This document shows positions 55,372 through 63,857 of a stretch of 64,000 nt of DNA, in pieces. The translations under genes and the position numbers were made by a program. The first letter of the stretch is position 1; each line of letters starts with the position of its first letter. The notes under the pieces were generated by a model that was given only the letters and a program-made list of their open reading frames with translations, was not told where the DNA came from and ran no database searches. Source of the stretch: Haloarcula salinisoli (lineage in GTDB: Archaea > Halobacteriota > Halobacteria > Halobacteriales > Haloarculaceae); NCBI RefSeq assembly GCF_019599405.1, contig NZ_RKLQ01000002.1, forward strand, positions 558,001 to 622,000. The letters are read 5' to 3'.

Positions 55372-56391
55372 ATGCAGTCTACAGGCAACGAGGCAGTACG
55401 CATCGGGCTGAACGGCTTCGGGCGCATCGGACGCACCGTCTTCCGGGCGGCGCTCCACGACGACCGCGTCGACATCGTCGGCATCAACGACCTCATGGAG
55501 AACGAGGAGATGGCCTACCTCGCGAAGCACGACACCGTGATGGGGACCCTCGACGGCGTCGACCTCCGCGACGGCGAACTGGTCGTCGAGGACGCCGACT
55601 TTTCGGCGCCGCTGTTCGGCGAACGCTCGCCGGCAGACCTCCCGTGGGACGACCACGACGTCGACGTCGCCTTCGAGTGTACGGGTATCTTCCGCACCCG
55701 CGAGGACGCAAGCCAGTATCTCGAGGCGGGCGCCGACAAGGTGGTCATCTCCGCGCCGCCGAAGGGCGAGGACCCGGTCAAACAGATCGTCTACGGCGTC
55801 AACCAGGACGAGTACGACGGCGAGGAGATCGTCTCGAACGCCTCCTGTACCACGAACTCCGTCACCCCGGTGGTGGACGTCCTCGACGAGCAGTTCGGCA
55901 TCGAGTACGGCCAGCTGACCACCGTCCACGCCTACACCGGCTCCCAGAACCTCGTCGACGGGCCGAGCGGGAAGCCCCGTCGGCGCCGCGCGGCCGCCGA
56001 GAACATCATCCCGACGACCACCGGCGCCGCGAAGGCGGTCACCGAGGTCCTCCCGCAACTGGAGGGCAAGCTCGACGGGATGGCCATCCGCGTCCCGGTC
56101 CCGGCGGGCTCGATAACCGAACTCCTCGTGAACCTCGAGGAAGACGTGACCGCGGGCGATGTCAACGCGGCGTTCCGCGAGGCGGCCGATGGCCACCTCG
56201 AAGGGGTCATGGGCGTCACCGACGAATCGGTCGTCTCCTCGGACATCGTCGGGCTCCCGTACTCGACCTACGTCGACCTCGACCTGACGAACGTGGTCGG
56301 CGGGATGACCAAGATATTCACCTGGTACGACAACGAGTACGGCTTCTCCAGCCGGATGCTCGACGTCGCCGATCACATCACCGAGAACTGA
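55372..56391 (+). CDS. gapA: glyceraldehyde-3-phosphate dehydrogenase, bacterial type (type I)
   Basis: 339 aa. NAD-binding IGLNGFGRIGRTVFRAAL and the Asp in VGINDL (NAD preference). Active site SNASCTTNSVTP with Cys159, VHAYTGSQNLVDGPS and WYDNEYGFSSRMLD. This is the bacterial-type enzyme used for sugar degradation in haloarchaea, distinct from the archaeal type II GAPDH. ATG 55372 follows a tagcattatagtc box by about 20 nt. Convergent with pyk. Confidence 0.95.
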   Translation: MQSTGNEAVRIGLNGFGRIGRTVFRAALHDDRVDIVGINDLMENEEMAYLAKHDTVMGTLDGVDLRDGELVVEDADFSAPLFGERSPADLPWDDHDVDVAFECTGIFRTREDASQYLEAGADKVVISAPPKGEDPVKQIVYGVNQDEYDGEEIVSNASCTTNSVTPVVDVLDEQFGIEYGQLTTVHAYTGSQNLVDGPSGKPRRRRAAAENIIPTTTGAAKAVTEVLPQLEGKLDGMAIRVPVPAGSITELLVNLEEDVTAGDVNAAFREAADGHLEGVMGVTDESVVSSDIVGLPYSTYVDLDLTNVVGGMTKIFTWYDNEYGFSSRMLDVADHITEN

Positions 56392-56457
56392 ACCGAAGCT
56401 GCGGTCGGGGTGGGTGACTCGTGCCCGTCCGGACCGAGACCCGTTTTCCGCGCCGAA

Positions 56458-58215
56458 TTACCGGTCGTCCTGCCCGTTCTGGTGTATCGCGTCGTCGTAG
56501 ATGACGCCGCGTTCGGCGTCCAGTGTCACCACGTCGCCCTCTGTGGCCTTGTCGGAGATGCTCGCGCCGGAGACCATCGGAATCGACAGCTCCCGGGCGA
56601 CCACCGCCGCGTAGCCGGTCGTGCCCTCGTGGGCGTCGACGATGCCGGCTATCCGCCCGGTGTCGCCGGTGAACTCCCCGTCGAAGTGGTTCGGGACGCT
56701 GAGTATCGCGCCGTCGGGCACGTCGTCTATGTTCCCGTCGCCGACCCGGTGGAAGGGCCCGGAGACGAGCCCCGGAACCACCGACTCCCCCCGGCCGACG
56801 GTCTCGGAGGCGACGTGAATCTTCAGCATGTTCGAGGTGTTGACCCCTTCCAGTTCCGTCATCATCCCCGAGAGGACGACGACCGTGTCGCCGCTTTCGA
56901 CTGCCTCCGTCTCCAGGCCCGACTGGACGGCGCTGTTGATGATGGCACCCGCGCCCTCGGCGGTGTAGGGCGTCGTCGCGGGCGTGATACCCCACGAGAG
57001 GGTCAGCCGGCGCTGGACCTCCACGTTGGGTGTCGAGGCGACGATGGGAATCGACGGCCGGAACTTCGCGGCCTTGAGCGCGGTGTAACCCGATTCGGAG
57101 GCGGCGACGATGGCGTCCGCGCCGATGTCACGCGCCAGGAACCGGGCCGAGCGAGCCAGCGCGTCGGCCCGCGACGCGTCGGCGTCGGGCACGTGCTGTT
57201 CGCGGTTCTCGTCGTACTCCGGGGCGTCCTCGACGTCCTGAACGATGTTGGCCATCGTCTCGACGACGCGCACCGGATGCTCGCCCATGGCCGTCTCGCC
57301 CGAGAGCATCACGGCGTCGGTGCCGTCAAGCACTGCGTTGGCCACGTCGGAGGCCTCCGCACGGGTCGGTCGTCGGGCCGTCGTCATCGAGTCGAGCATC
57401 TCCGTGGCGGTGATGACCGGGACCCCCGCCTCGTTGCACTTGCGGATGATGCGCTTCTGTATCATCGGGACGTCTTCGAGCGGGAGCTCCACCCCGAGGT
57501 CGCCGCGGGCGACCATGATGCCATAGGACGCCTCGATGATTGAGTCGATATTGTCGACGGCGATGTCCCGTTCGATCTTGGAGATGATGGGGATGTCCGC
57601 CCCGAGCTCCGAAAGTGTCTCCTCTATCTCGCGGACGAAATCCCCGTCACGGACGAACGAGGCCGCGACGAAGTCGACCTCTTTCTCCGCGGCGACCTCC
57701 AGCTCGGTCTGGTCTTTCTCGGTGACGGTCGGCAGTCCCAGTTCGACGCCTGGGACGATGACGCCCTTGCGCCCGCCTAACTTCCCACCGTTCCCGACGG
57801 TCGCCGTGATAGTCTCGCCGTCGACCTCGTCGACGGTGGCCGCGATACGGGCGTCGTCCAGCAGGATGCGGTCGCCCGGCTCGACCGCGGAGATGTCGTG
57901 TGAGAGGCCGATCTCCTCCGGCGTGGCCTCGCTGCCTACGACGAATCGCACCGTCGACCCGGCCGCAAGCTGGATGGGCTCGTCCAGCGGCGCCGTCCGG
58001 ACCTCGGGGCCGGGGAGGTCGTGCATCACTGCGACCGGGGCCTCCGTGTCCTCGTCGACCTCGCGGACCCGTTCGATGACTGTCCGGCGGTCCTCGGGCG
58101 TACCGTGGCTCGCGTTCATCCGGGCGACGGCCATCCCGGCCTCGGCCAGCCCGGTCAGTGTCTCCACCGAGTCCGAGGCCGGGCCGATGGTGCAGACGAT
58201 CTTCGCGGACCGCAT
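56458..58215 (-). CDS. pyk: pyruvate kinase with extra C-terminal PEP-utiliser-like domain
   Basis: 585 aa. N-terminal KIVCTIGPASDSVE, VARMNASHGT, the active loop IISKIERD, MVARGDLGVELP, TATEMLDSM and VMLSGETAMGEHPV. After residue about 480 comes an extra domain (ESVVPGLVSGPFHRV ... HEGTTGYAAVVARELSIPMVSG) related to the mobile PEP-utilising domain, as in some Bacillus and haloarchaeal kinases. Last step of glycolysis. One nt separates it from the enolase stop. Confidence 0.95.
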   Translation of the reverse strand: MRSAKIVCTIGPASDSVETLTGLAEAGMAVARMNASHGTPEDRRTVIERVREVDEDTEAPVAVMHDLPGPEVRTAPLDEPIQLAAGSTVRFVVGSEATPEEIGLSHDISAVEPGDRILLDDARIAATVDEVDGETITATVGNGGKLGGRKGVIVPGVELGLPTVTEKDQTELEVAAEKEVDFVAASFVRDGDFVREIEETLSELGADIPIISKIERDIAVDNIDSIIEASYGIMVARGDLGVELPLEDVPMIQKRIIRKCNEAGVPVITATEMLDSMTTARRPTRAEASDVANAVLDGTDAVMLSGETAMGEHPVRVVETMANIVQDVEDAPEYDENREQHVPDADASRADALARSARFLARDIGADAIVAASESGYTALKAAKFRPSIPIVASTPNVEVQRRLTLSWGITPATTPYTAEGAGAIINSAVQSGLETEAVESGDTVVVLSGMMTELEGVNTSNMLKIHVASETVGRGESVVPGLVSGPFHRVGDGNIDDVPDGAILSVPNHFDGEFTGDTGRIAGIVDAHEGTTGYAAVVARELSIPMVSGASISDKATEGDVVTLDAERGVIYDDAIHQNGQDDR

Positions 58216-58216
58216 C

Positions 58217-59413
58217 TCAGGCCTGCCCCTCGATGCGCAGCAGTTCGTTCAGCTTCGCGGTTCGCTCGCCGCCGACCGTCCCGGTCTTGATGAAGGGCGC
58301 GTCGGTGCCGACCGCGACGTGGGCGATGGTGGTGTCCTCGGTCTCGCCGCTACGATGTGAGATGACCGACTCGATGTCGTTCTCGGCGCCGCGCTCGATG
58401 GCGTCGATGGCGTCGGTGAGCGTCCCTATCTGGTTGGGCTTGATGAGGATGCTGTTGGCCGACCCCTTCTCGATGCCCTCCTGCAGGCGCGAGGTGTTGG
58501 TCACGAACAGGTCGTCCCCGCAGATGAGCGTCTCCTCGCGGACCCGGTCTGTCAGTTCGGCCCACTCGCCGAAGGCGTTCTCGTCGAGTGGGTCTTCGAC
58601 GTACTTCAGGCCGTACTCGTGGACCATCTCCTCGACGTAGTCTATCTGTTCCGCGGTGGATTTCACGTCGTCGTCGTAGACGTACTCGCCGTTCTCGTGG
58701 AGCTCGGAGGCGGCCATATCCAGCCCGAAGCCGATTTCGAAGCCGAGCTCGTCGGCGACGGTCGTCGTCGCGTCGTCGACGATGTCGAACGCTTTCGCGT
58801 CGTCGATAGGTGGCGCCCACGCCCCCTCGTCGCCCTTGTTCGTCGGGATGCCCTCGGCCTGGAGCAGCTCCTTGATGTGGGCGTGGACCCGCGCGTTCGC
58901 GAGGACCGCCTCTTCGACGCTCGGTGCGCCCACCGGCACCGAGAGGAACTCCTGGATGTTGGTCGCCTCGGCGGCGTGGGCGCCGCCGCCGATGACGTTC
59001 CCCAGCGGCGTGGGGGTCGTGTTCCCGCGGAAGGTCCCCCCGAGGTGGTGGTACAGTGGGATACCGATGCTGTCGGCGCCGGCCTTGGCGGCGGCCATAC
59101 TGATGGCGACGGCCGAGTTGGCACCGATCTCCGAGAAGTTCGTGGTCCCGTCTGCCTCCCGTAGCGCGGCGTCGACCGCCCGCTGGTTCTCCGCGTCGAC
59201 CTCGCTCTCGAGGTCGGGAATCGCTTTCTCCTCGGCTCGCTCGATGGCCTCGGCCGCGTCCAGTTCGATGGCCTCGTGTTCGCCCGTCGACGCCCCGCTG
59301 GGCGCCGCCGCGCGGCCGAAGCCACCGCTCGTCGTCGAGACGTCCGCCTCGACCGTCGTGTTTCCTCTCGAATCCAGTACGCGTCGCAGTGTGATGTCGG
59401 TGATGCGTGTCAT
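58217..59413 (-). CDS. eno: enolase
   Basis: 398 aa. Enolase marks: [31 protein letters not shown]-like loop, [62 protein letters not shown] and [14 protein letters not shown] with catalytic Lys and His. Interconverts 2-phosphoglycerate and PEP. Forms an eno-pyk unit that makes the last two glycolytic steps together. Confidence 0.95.
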   Translation of the reverse strand: MTRITDITLRRVLDSRGNTTVEADVSTTSGGFGRAAAPSGASTGEHEAIELDAAEAIERAEEKAIPDLESEVDAENQRAVDAALREADGTTNFSEIGANSAVAISMAAAKAGADSIGIPLYHHLGGTFRGNTTPTPLGNVIGGGAHAAEATNIQEFLSVPVGAPSVEEAVLANARVHAHIKELLQAEGIPTNKGDEGAWAPPIDDAKAFDIVDDATTTVADELGFEIGFGLDMAASELHENGEYVYDDDVKSTAEQIDYVEEMVHEYGLKYVEDPLDENAFGEWAELTDRVREETLICGDDLFVTNTSRLQEGIEKGSANSILIKPNQIGTLTDAIDAIERGAENDIESVISHRSGETEDTTIAHVAVGTDAPFIKTGTVGGERTAKLNELLRIEGQA

Positions 59414-59737
59414 GGGTGGTCCACGGGAGATGCGCGACTGCGTGACATGTGGCCAAGCCGTAAGTTCTCTCCCGTTGTCAAACTATTCAAACAACGCGAT
59501 GAAAGTCTTTCCGGTGGTTCTGGCGACTTTCAGGCGCTCACATGCCAGTATTCGGATGCCGCCGACTACCGACGAGACGGCCCGGAATCGCGCCGCCCCG
59601 CGTTGCTTCGAGGACGCCGTCGCTTCGCCGCGCGGCTACGCCGCTTGGCATCGAGGCGCGTAGCGCCTCGCTTCGCTCAGCCATCTCCGCCCTGCTCCAC
59701 GGCTCACTGCGTTCGCCGTGTCGCTACGAGGCGACCG
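59414..59737. repeat. intergenic region with hairpin family locus F
   Basis: Between the enolase start and the glpA-like stop. CGAGGCGC-GTA-GCGCCTCG at 59652-59670 is a perfect 8-bp stem. Flanking sequence (gcttcgccgcgcggctacgccgc, cacggctcactgcgttcgccgtg) is of the same type. The eno promoter is probably in 59455-59500 (caaactattcaaacaacg). No gene seen. Confidence 0.6.
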
Positions 59738-60973
59738 TCACTCCGTTCCGGTAGCCTCGCCGACCACGTCCTCGTCGGTCGGCCCCTGCCCGTCGAACTC
59801 GGCGACGACCGCGTCCAGCTCTGCCGGGTCCTCGACGTGGGGGAGCCGTTCGTCGGCGGTCGTCGACTCGGCGTCGACGCCCAGCTTGTCACAGGCCAGG
59901 TCGGCCGCCGCTTCGGCCATCTGCCGGTAGGTGGTCAGCTTCCCGCCGACGATGCTGGCCATGTTCTCGACGCCGTCGTCGGCGTGGTCCAGCAGGAAGA
60001 ACCCCCGGGAGATACCGCGGCCGCCGCGGGCCTGCTCGTCGGGCGCGAACAGCGGTCGGATACCCCACCAGGTCCGTATCTCGGGGGCGTCTTCGACCGG
60101 TGGGAGCATATCCCCACACTCCGCTCGGGTCCGCTCCTTTTCGGCCTGGTCGGTCTCGTACTCGTCCGGATCGTCGACGTCGACGCTCGTCGTCCCAAGC
60201 ACGACCTCGCCCTCGTGGGGGACGACGATGTCGCCGTCGTCCGGGTCACGACAGCGGTTCAGCACCGGCTCCAGGTCGTCGTACTCGACGGATATCATCA
60301 CGCCGCGGTTGGGCTGCATCTCGACGTCTATGCCGGCCATCTCGGCCAGCTTGCCAGCCCAGGCCCCGGTCGCGCTGACGACGTAGTCGGCCTCGATGGT
60401 GTCGGAGACGTCACCGCCGACCTCGACGCCGGTGACCGTGTCGTCGTCGACGTCGATGCCCTCGACGGGCGCGTGAGTGTGGACTGTCGCGCCGTGGTTT
60501 CGGGCGTCGGCGGCGTTGGCCGCACAGAGCCGCGACGGGTAGATGACCGCGTCGGGCACCGTCATCGCCCGGACTGTCTCCTCGGCGAGATTCGGGACCC
60601 GCTCGCGGGCCTCGTCGCCGTCTAGCTCCTCGACCGGGATGCCGATGTCCTCGCAGGCCGCCCGTTTCTCGTCGAAGTAGTCGGGGTCGTCCGCCTCGAG
60701 CTGGACGAACAGCCCGCCAGTATCGCGGATGCACGCGCCCGCGATGTCCCGGAGTATCTCGTTCTCTTCGAGACACTCCTCGGCCCCCACGCGGTCAGCT
60801 TCGGCGTAGCGGGCACCGCTGTGGAGCAGTCCGTGGGACCGCCCGGACGTTCCGCTGCCGATGCCACCGCGGTCGACGAGCGTTACGTCGACCCCGCGGA
60901 GCGCGAGGTCGCGAGCGATTCCAGCGCCGGTGGCACCGCCACCGACGACGAGTACGTCTGTCTCCTGTGACAT
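59738..60973 (-). CDS. short GlpA-like FAD-dependent glycerol-3-phosphate dehydrogenase homologue
   Basis: 411 aa. FAD motif VLVVGGGATGAGIARDLALRG, DRGGIGSGTSGRSHGLLHSGARYA, NRGVMISVEYDD, DIVVPHEGEVVLGTTSVDVDDPDE and IVGGKLTTYRQMAEAAA. It matches the catalytic part of GlpA/GlpD but lacks the roughly 130-170 C-terminal residues (BFD-like [2Fe-2S] domain) of full GlpA. No glpB, glpC or glpK is adjacent. It could be a truncated paralogue or a different hydroxyacid oxidase. Confidence 0.8.
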   Translation of the reverse strand: MSQETDVLVVGGGATGAGIARDLALRGVDVTLVDRGGIGSGTSGRSHGLLHSGARYAEADRVGAEECLEENEILRDIAGACIRDTGGLFVQLEADDPDYFDEKRAACEDIGIPVEELDGDEARERVPNLAEETVRAMTVPDAVIYPSRLCAANAADARNHGATVHTHAPVEGIDVDDDTVTGVEVGGDVSDTIEADYVVSATGAWAGKLAEMAGIDVEMQPNRGVMISVEYDDLEPVLNRCRDPDDGDIVVPHEGEVVLGTTSVDVDDPDEYETDQAEKERTRAECGDMLPPVEDAPEIRTWWGIRPLFAPDEQARGGRGISRGFFLLDHADDGVENMASIVGGKLTTYRQMAEAAADLACDKLGVDAESTTADERLPHVEDPAELDAVVAEFDGQGPTDEDVVGEATGTE

Positions 60974-61110
60974 GTCTTGTCATTAGGACAATTGACATAT
61001 CACTCTATCGACGGTGTTGCAACTGGTAGCTATCGGGCGAGTAAACGGGTCCGGCGCCGCCGCTCACCGGTCACGGAATGGTGGCTCAGTATACGCTATC
61101 GTCACAAGGG

Positions 61111-61144
61111 GCTCAGCGGGGGTAACTGCTCGTCATCGCCACCA
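61111..61144 (+). repeat. island repeat, copy 1 (core only)
   Basis: Core GCTCAGCGGGGGTAAC, then TGCTCGTCATCGCCACCA. Matches 62254-62287 and 63636-63669. The 5' ATCTATTAATAG extension of copies 2 and 3 is missing or degraded. Weak similarity continues about 30 nt downstream (gctgaaaagttcgtct). It lies in the gene-free gap 60974-61245, before the TumA-like gene. Confidence 0.75.
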
Positions 61145-61245
61145 CTGTCTCGTTCACGTTCGTCGCTGAAAAGTTCGTCTATTACCGAGGGACTGGTACC
61201 GAAATTCAAGACCCTACAGCGGTACCGTCTCCAGTGTGAGACGAC

Positions 61246-61653
61246 CTACGGTGCAACGGGTGCGTCACTGTCGGTGTCGAGTCCGTGCAACGGGACATCA
61301 CCGGAGAACTCGAATTCGTCGTACCAGACCGTCGGTCGTTTTGCTCGTCCCTCGTCTTCCAGTTCGATGAGCCCGTAGTCGGCAAGTTCGTGAACGTTTT
61401 CAGTTACTTCCGGGGGATGTCGATCGACGATACGTGCGAGCTCGCGGATGCTTGCGGGCTCGTATTCGACGATGGCTTCGAGCAGTTCGAGATTCGTGGG
61501 TCGGAAGATACGGCCGAACGTTGCGAGGCTCTCGATGCTGAGTCGGGACGGGTTCGGGTCCACCTCTTCGCCGTCGTCGATGGATGCGAGCGTCTCCTCG
61601 AGGCCGGTGCGGTTGGGGCGCGTGCCAATCGTGATGTGGAGCGTCTGGGTCAT
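61246..61653 (-). CDS. TumA-like (HVO_A0114 family) HTH antitoxin
   Basis: 135 aa. Winged helix: FGRIFRPTNLELLEAIVEYEPASIRELARIVDRHPPEVTENVHELADYGLIELEDEG. Upstream part TLHITIGTRPNRTGLEETLASIDDGE; acidic C-terminus. Second gene of a pair with the TumE/DUF6516-like protein, 23 nt behind it. It probably binds the tandem operators before tumE and represses the pair. ATG 61653 (MTQTLHI). Confidence 0.82.
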   Translation of the reverse strand: MTQTLHITIGTRPNRTGLEETLASIDDGEEVDPNPSRLSIESLATFGRIFRPTNLELLEAIVEYEPASIRELARIVDRHPPEVTENVHELADYGLIELEDEGRAKRPTVWYDEFEFSGDVPLHGLDTDSDAPVAP

Positions 61654-61676
61654 GGATGGTGTCGTGATGTGGTTGG

Positions 61677-61973
61677 CTACCATTCGATGCGTTTCTCGGG
61701 TGGGAGCGCAGCACGCCAAGCCCGATAGAGTGGTTGGAGGCCCTCGTATTCGATTTCGAATACCTGTCCCCCGATATGCAGTTCGTGCGGACCGTGATGG
61801 TTGTCGAAGCGGATGATGGGCTCTTCAGCGCCGGCTTCGCCGTAGTGAAAGGCGTACTTGATGCCCTCCGGATACTGGTCGGAGTCGGGCACATCGAGGA
61901 TACGTATCCGGACGACAGTTCCGTCGTCATAGGCTTGAATTTCATCTTCCAACACCTCGACGTCGTCTCCCAT
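61677..61973 (-). CDS. TumE-like (DUF6516) toxin
   Basis: 98 aa. Compact beta-rich protein: VVRIRILDVPDSDQYPEGIKYAFHYGEAGAEEPIIRFDNHHGPHELHIGGQ ends with YRAWRAAL. The YAFHYG and RFDNHHG...H segments are typical of DUF6516/TumE. Predicted toxin of the pair with the HTH gene; the biochemical activity is unknown to me. Confidence 0.8.
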   Translation of the reverse strand: MGDDVEVLEDEIQAYDDGTVVRIRILDVPDSDQYPEGIKYAFHYGEAGAEEPIIRFDNHHGPHELHIGGQVFEIEYEGLQPLYRAWRAALPPEKRIEW

Positions 61974-61980
61974 CGATGGT

Positions 61981-62027
61981 TGTTAGTCTGTATCCTAACA
62001 ACATGAGTGTTAGGGTATATACTAACA
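61981..62027 (-). promoter_or_regulatory. tandem TGTTAG-N8-CTAACA operators at the TumE promoter
   Basis: Two perfect 6-bp inverted repeats: 61981-62000 and 62008-62027. Their centres are 27 bp apart. The N8 of the distal one reads TATATACC on the minus strand, a good TATA box 41-48 nt before the toxin ATG. The proximal one would cover the transcription start. Good evidence of autoregulation. Confidence 0.8.
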
Positions 62028-62050
62028 GTGTAGAAACGACGGCTCGCGGT

Positions 62051-62064
62051 CAAATCGCGATTTG
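62051..62064. promoter_or_regulatory. 14-bp perfect palindrome CAAATCGCGATTTG
   Basis: Lies 24 bp upstream of the distal TumE operator, inside the 400-nt gap 62028-62428 that holds no recognisable gene. Possible additional protein-binding site. Confidence 0.5.
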
Positions 62065-62233
62065 GTCACTACAGTGCCTGTGTTTGACCGAGTCAAGTAG
62101 TCCGAAATAGAGCGTCCTCGATTCTGCGTACCCCGTATAATCAGACGAGGTTGAACAGCCATATGACTAATTACGGGTTCCACAAACTCCGCTCCATCGT
62201 CAATGGGGGCGACTACTCCCAAACCCTTCACCG

Positions 62234-62287
62234 ATCTATTAATAGAAACTGTGTCTCAGCAGGGGTAACATTTCGTCATCGCCACCA
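62234..62287 (+). repeat. island repeat, copy 2
   Basis: 54 bp: ATCTATTAATAGAAACTG, then TGTCTCAGCAGGGGTAAC, then ATTTCGTCATCGCCACCA. Contains the palindrome CTATTAATAG. Same orientation as copies 1 and 3. Sits before the nucleotidyltransferase gene. Confidence 0.85.
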
Positions 62288-62428
62288 CGCCAGTGTAGAG
62301 TCCCCCCCGGGAAAAACTCGTTTGTTGACGGCCGTTCGAGGATTTGGATCGCCATGGGAGAGTTTTCAGAGGGGAGACGACTAACCACGGCCCAACTTAC
62401 TTTATAACTCGTTGCATATAATCGGACA

Positions 62429-63112
62429 GTGTCCGAGCTAACGAAACAAAAAGCGACAGTCTGTATCGATGTCAGCACCGGAGAGGATGTGTTTCGCCTC
62501 AGTGCGGCCGACGAGATACTCGGCCTTCTGGTGGACGCTCACGAGACGGAGTTTTCGATTCCCGAACTCGTCGACGCGACAGGTGCCGCCCGCTCGACGG
62601 TCTGGCGGGCCGTCGACCTGCTCAACAGCCTCGGCGTCGTTCGTGTGCGTGAGACGCCACAGCGTAACTACGTCTCAATCAACCCTGAGCGTCTGCAGAA
62701 GGACGACCCGATACTGGCTATCGAACAGGCCGAGTTCCACGACCCGATTCGAGCGTTCGTCGAGCGCGTTTGGAACGAATTCGACGAGAGCGACGACATC
62801 AAGGAACTCGTCGGCGTTGTCGTCTTCGGCAGCGTCGCCCGTGGCGAGGCCGACAGACGGAGCGACATCGACCTGTTCGTCGTCGTCGACGGCGACCGGA
62901 CGAGTGCCCGCCGCCGCACAACCGACGTGGTGAGTGACCTCTCGGAAGAACGGTTTGACGGCGACCGGTTCGCGTTCGAACCGTACGTCGAGTCCGTCGA
63001 CAGCACCCGCCGAGCGGGGCCGAAGCTCCGTGAGATATTCGAAGAGGGTACCACCGTAGTCGGGAGCGAGCGGCTCCAGTCGATTCGTAAGGCGGTGTTC
63101 GCCGATGAGTAG
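62429..63112 (+). CDS. HTH-fused MNT-type nucleotidyltransferase
   Basis: 227 aa. N-terminal winged helix (about 20-85, ILGLLVDAHETEFSIPELVDATGAARSTVWRAVDLL). C-terminal minimal nucleotidyltransferase: VVVFGSVARGEADRRSDIDLFVVVDG holds the GS-x10-13-DxD core. MNT proteins act as antitoxins that AMPylate HEPN toxins; here the HTH could add repression. GTG start, TTTATAA box 22-28 nt upstream. It overlaps the HEPN-like gene by 8 nt. Confidence 0.85.
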   Translation: MSELTKQKATVCIDVSTGEDVFRLSAADEILGLLVDAHETEFSIPELVDATGAARSTVWRAVDLLNSLGVVRVRETPQRNYVSINPERLQKDDPILAIEQAEFHDPIRAFVERVWNEFDESDDIKELVGVVVFGSVARGEADRRSDIDLFVVVDGDRTSARRRTTDVVSDLSEERFDGDRFAFEPYVESVDSTRRAGPKLREIFEEGTTVVGSERLQSIRKAVFADE

Positions 63113-63593
63113 CACGCGTATCGGGCAGCTTCTCGACGACGCACAGGCCGCTTTCGACCGACGGCCCAGCGACATCGAAACGGGGCTCGATGTGTCCGAC
63201 GCCGCTTTGCTTCAGCTTCGGAAAGCGTGCCGACTGCTCGCCGGTGCGGAAGCACTGCAAGAACAGGGCTACTACACGCTCGTCATTGAGGCGTCGTTCG
63301 TCGCGATAGAACGAACGGTTGAGTTTCGGCTTCTCGAACGGGGGACGATGGAGCCGACAGATTTGCCCGGGACGCATCCAGGTGTGTATCGGGAGGCGGC
63401 ATCGGCCGGTATCTTCGACGCATCGATGGCGAACGACCTCGCCGACCTGTGGCGGGACCACCGAGCGAAGACGTACTATCAGGACGGACTCGCGGCGGCG
63501 GAGCGCGCTGATACGATGTATGCGCTTGCGAAGGAAGTTCACGCCTTCGTAGTGGGGCGGTCTTCGCAGGGCCACGAGTGTCTCTATGAGTAG
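63105..63593 (+). CDS. HEPN-like partner of the nucleotidyltransferase
   Basis: 162 aa, all-helical: LQLRKACRLLAGAEALQEQGYYTLVIEASFVAIERTVEFRLLERG and ANDLADLWRDHRAKTYYQDGLAAAERADTMYALAKEVHAFV. The fold and context fit HEPN proteins. The canonical R-x4-6-H RNase motif is not evident; the equivalent stretch reads RAKTYY. Predicted toxin or accessory of the MNT/HEPN module. Confidence 0.78.
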   Translation: MSSTRIGQLLDDAQAAFDRRPSDIETGLDVSDAALLQLRKACRLLAGAEALQEQGYYTLVIEASFVAIERTVEFRLLERGTMEPTDLPGTHPGVYREAASAGIFDASMANDLADLWRDHRAKTYYQDGLAAAERADTMYALAKEVHAFVVGRSSQGHECLYE

Positions 63594-63615
63594 ACCAGCC
63601 GCTGTCTATTGAGTC

Positions 63616-63669
63616 ATCTATTAATAGAAACTGGGTCTCAGCGGGGGTAACTGCTCGTCATCGCCACCA
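63616..63669 (+). repeat. island repeat, copy 3
   Basis: 54 bp: ATCTATTAATAGAAACTG, then GGTCTCAGCGGGGGTAAC, then TGCTCGTCATCGCCACCA. About 90 percent identical to copy 2 and agrees with copy 1 across its core. It lies 23 nt after the HEPN-like stop. Confidence 0.85.
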
Positions 63670-63793
63670 TCGATACATAGTCGACCGGGGCTGAAAACGG
63701 TCCGTTCCCGGGCCGGTGATAGCGCTCCGTTTCTGTCCCGTTGATTCAGTCGAACGTCGGTGGGACATCGCATCCAGGGGGGAGACCGCCAGC

Positions 63794-63857
63794 CAGTATT
63801 AATAATAGTAAACTCAGAATAAGAGCATTTAATAGAACTGAGCCCAGTGTTAATAAC
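63794..63857 (+). promoter_or_regulatory. AT-rich promoter with two CAGTRTTAATAA repeats
   Basis: CAGTATTAATAATA near 63794 and CAGTGTTAATAACA ending at the ATG of the next gene are similar direct repeats 51 nt apart. CTCAG (63813) and CTGAG (63838) form a weak inverted pair between them. Possible metal-regulator sites, by analogy with the lipoprotein they precede. Confidence 0.4.

Noticed and set aside
62022-62384. Small open frames in the gap between the two toxin-antitoxin modules
   Set aside because: No ribosome site, promoter or family match; they run across the operators and the island repeat.
61111-63669. CRISPR array
   Set aside because: Three repeats are over 1 kb apart with genes between them, so no regular spacers.
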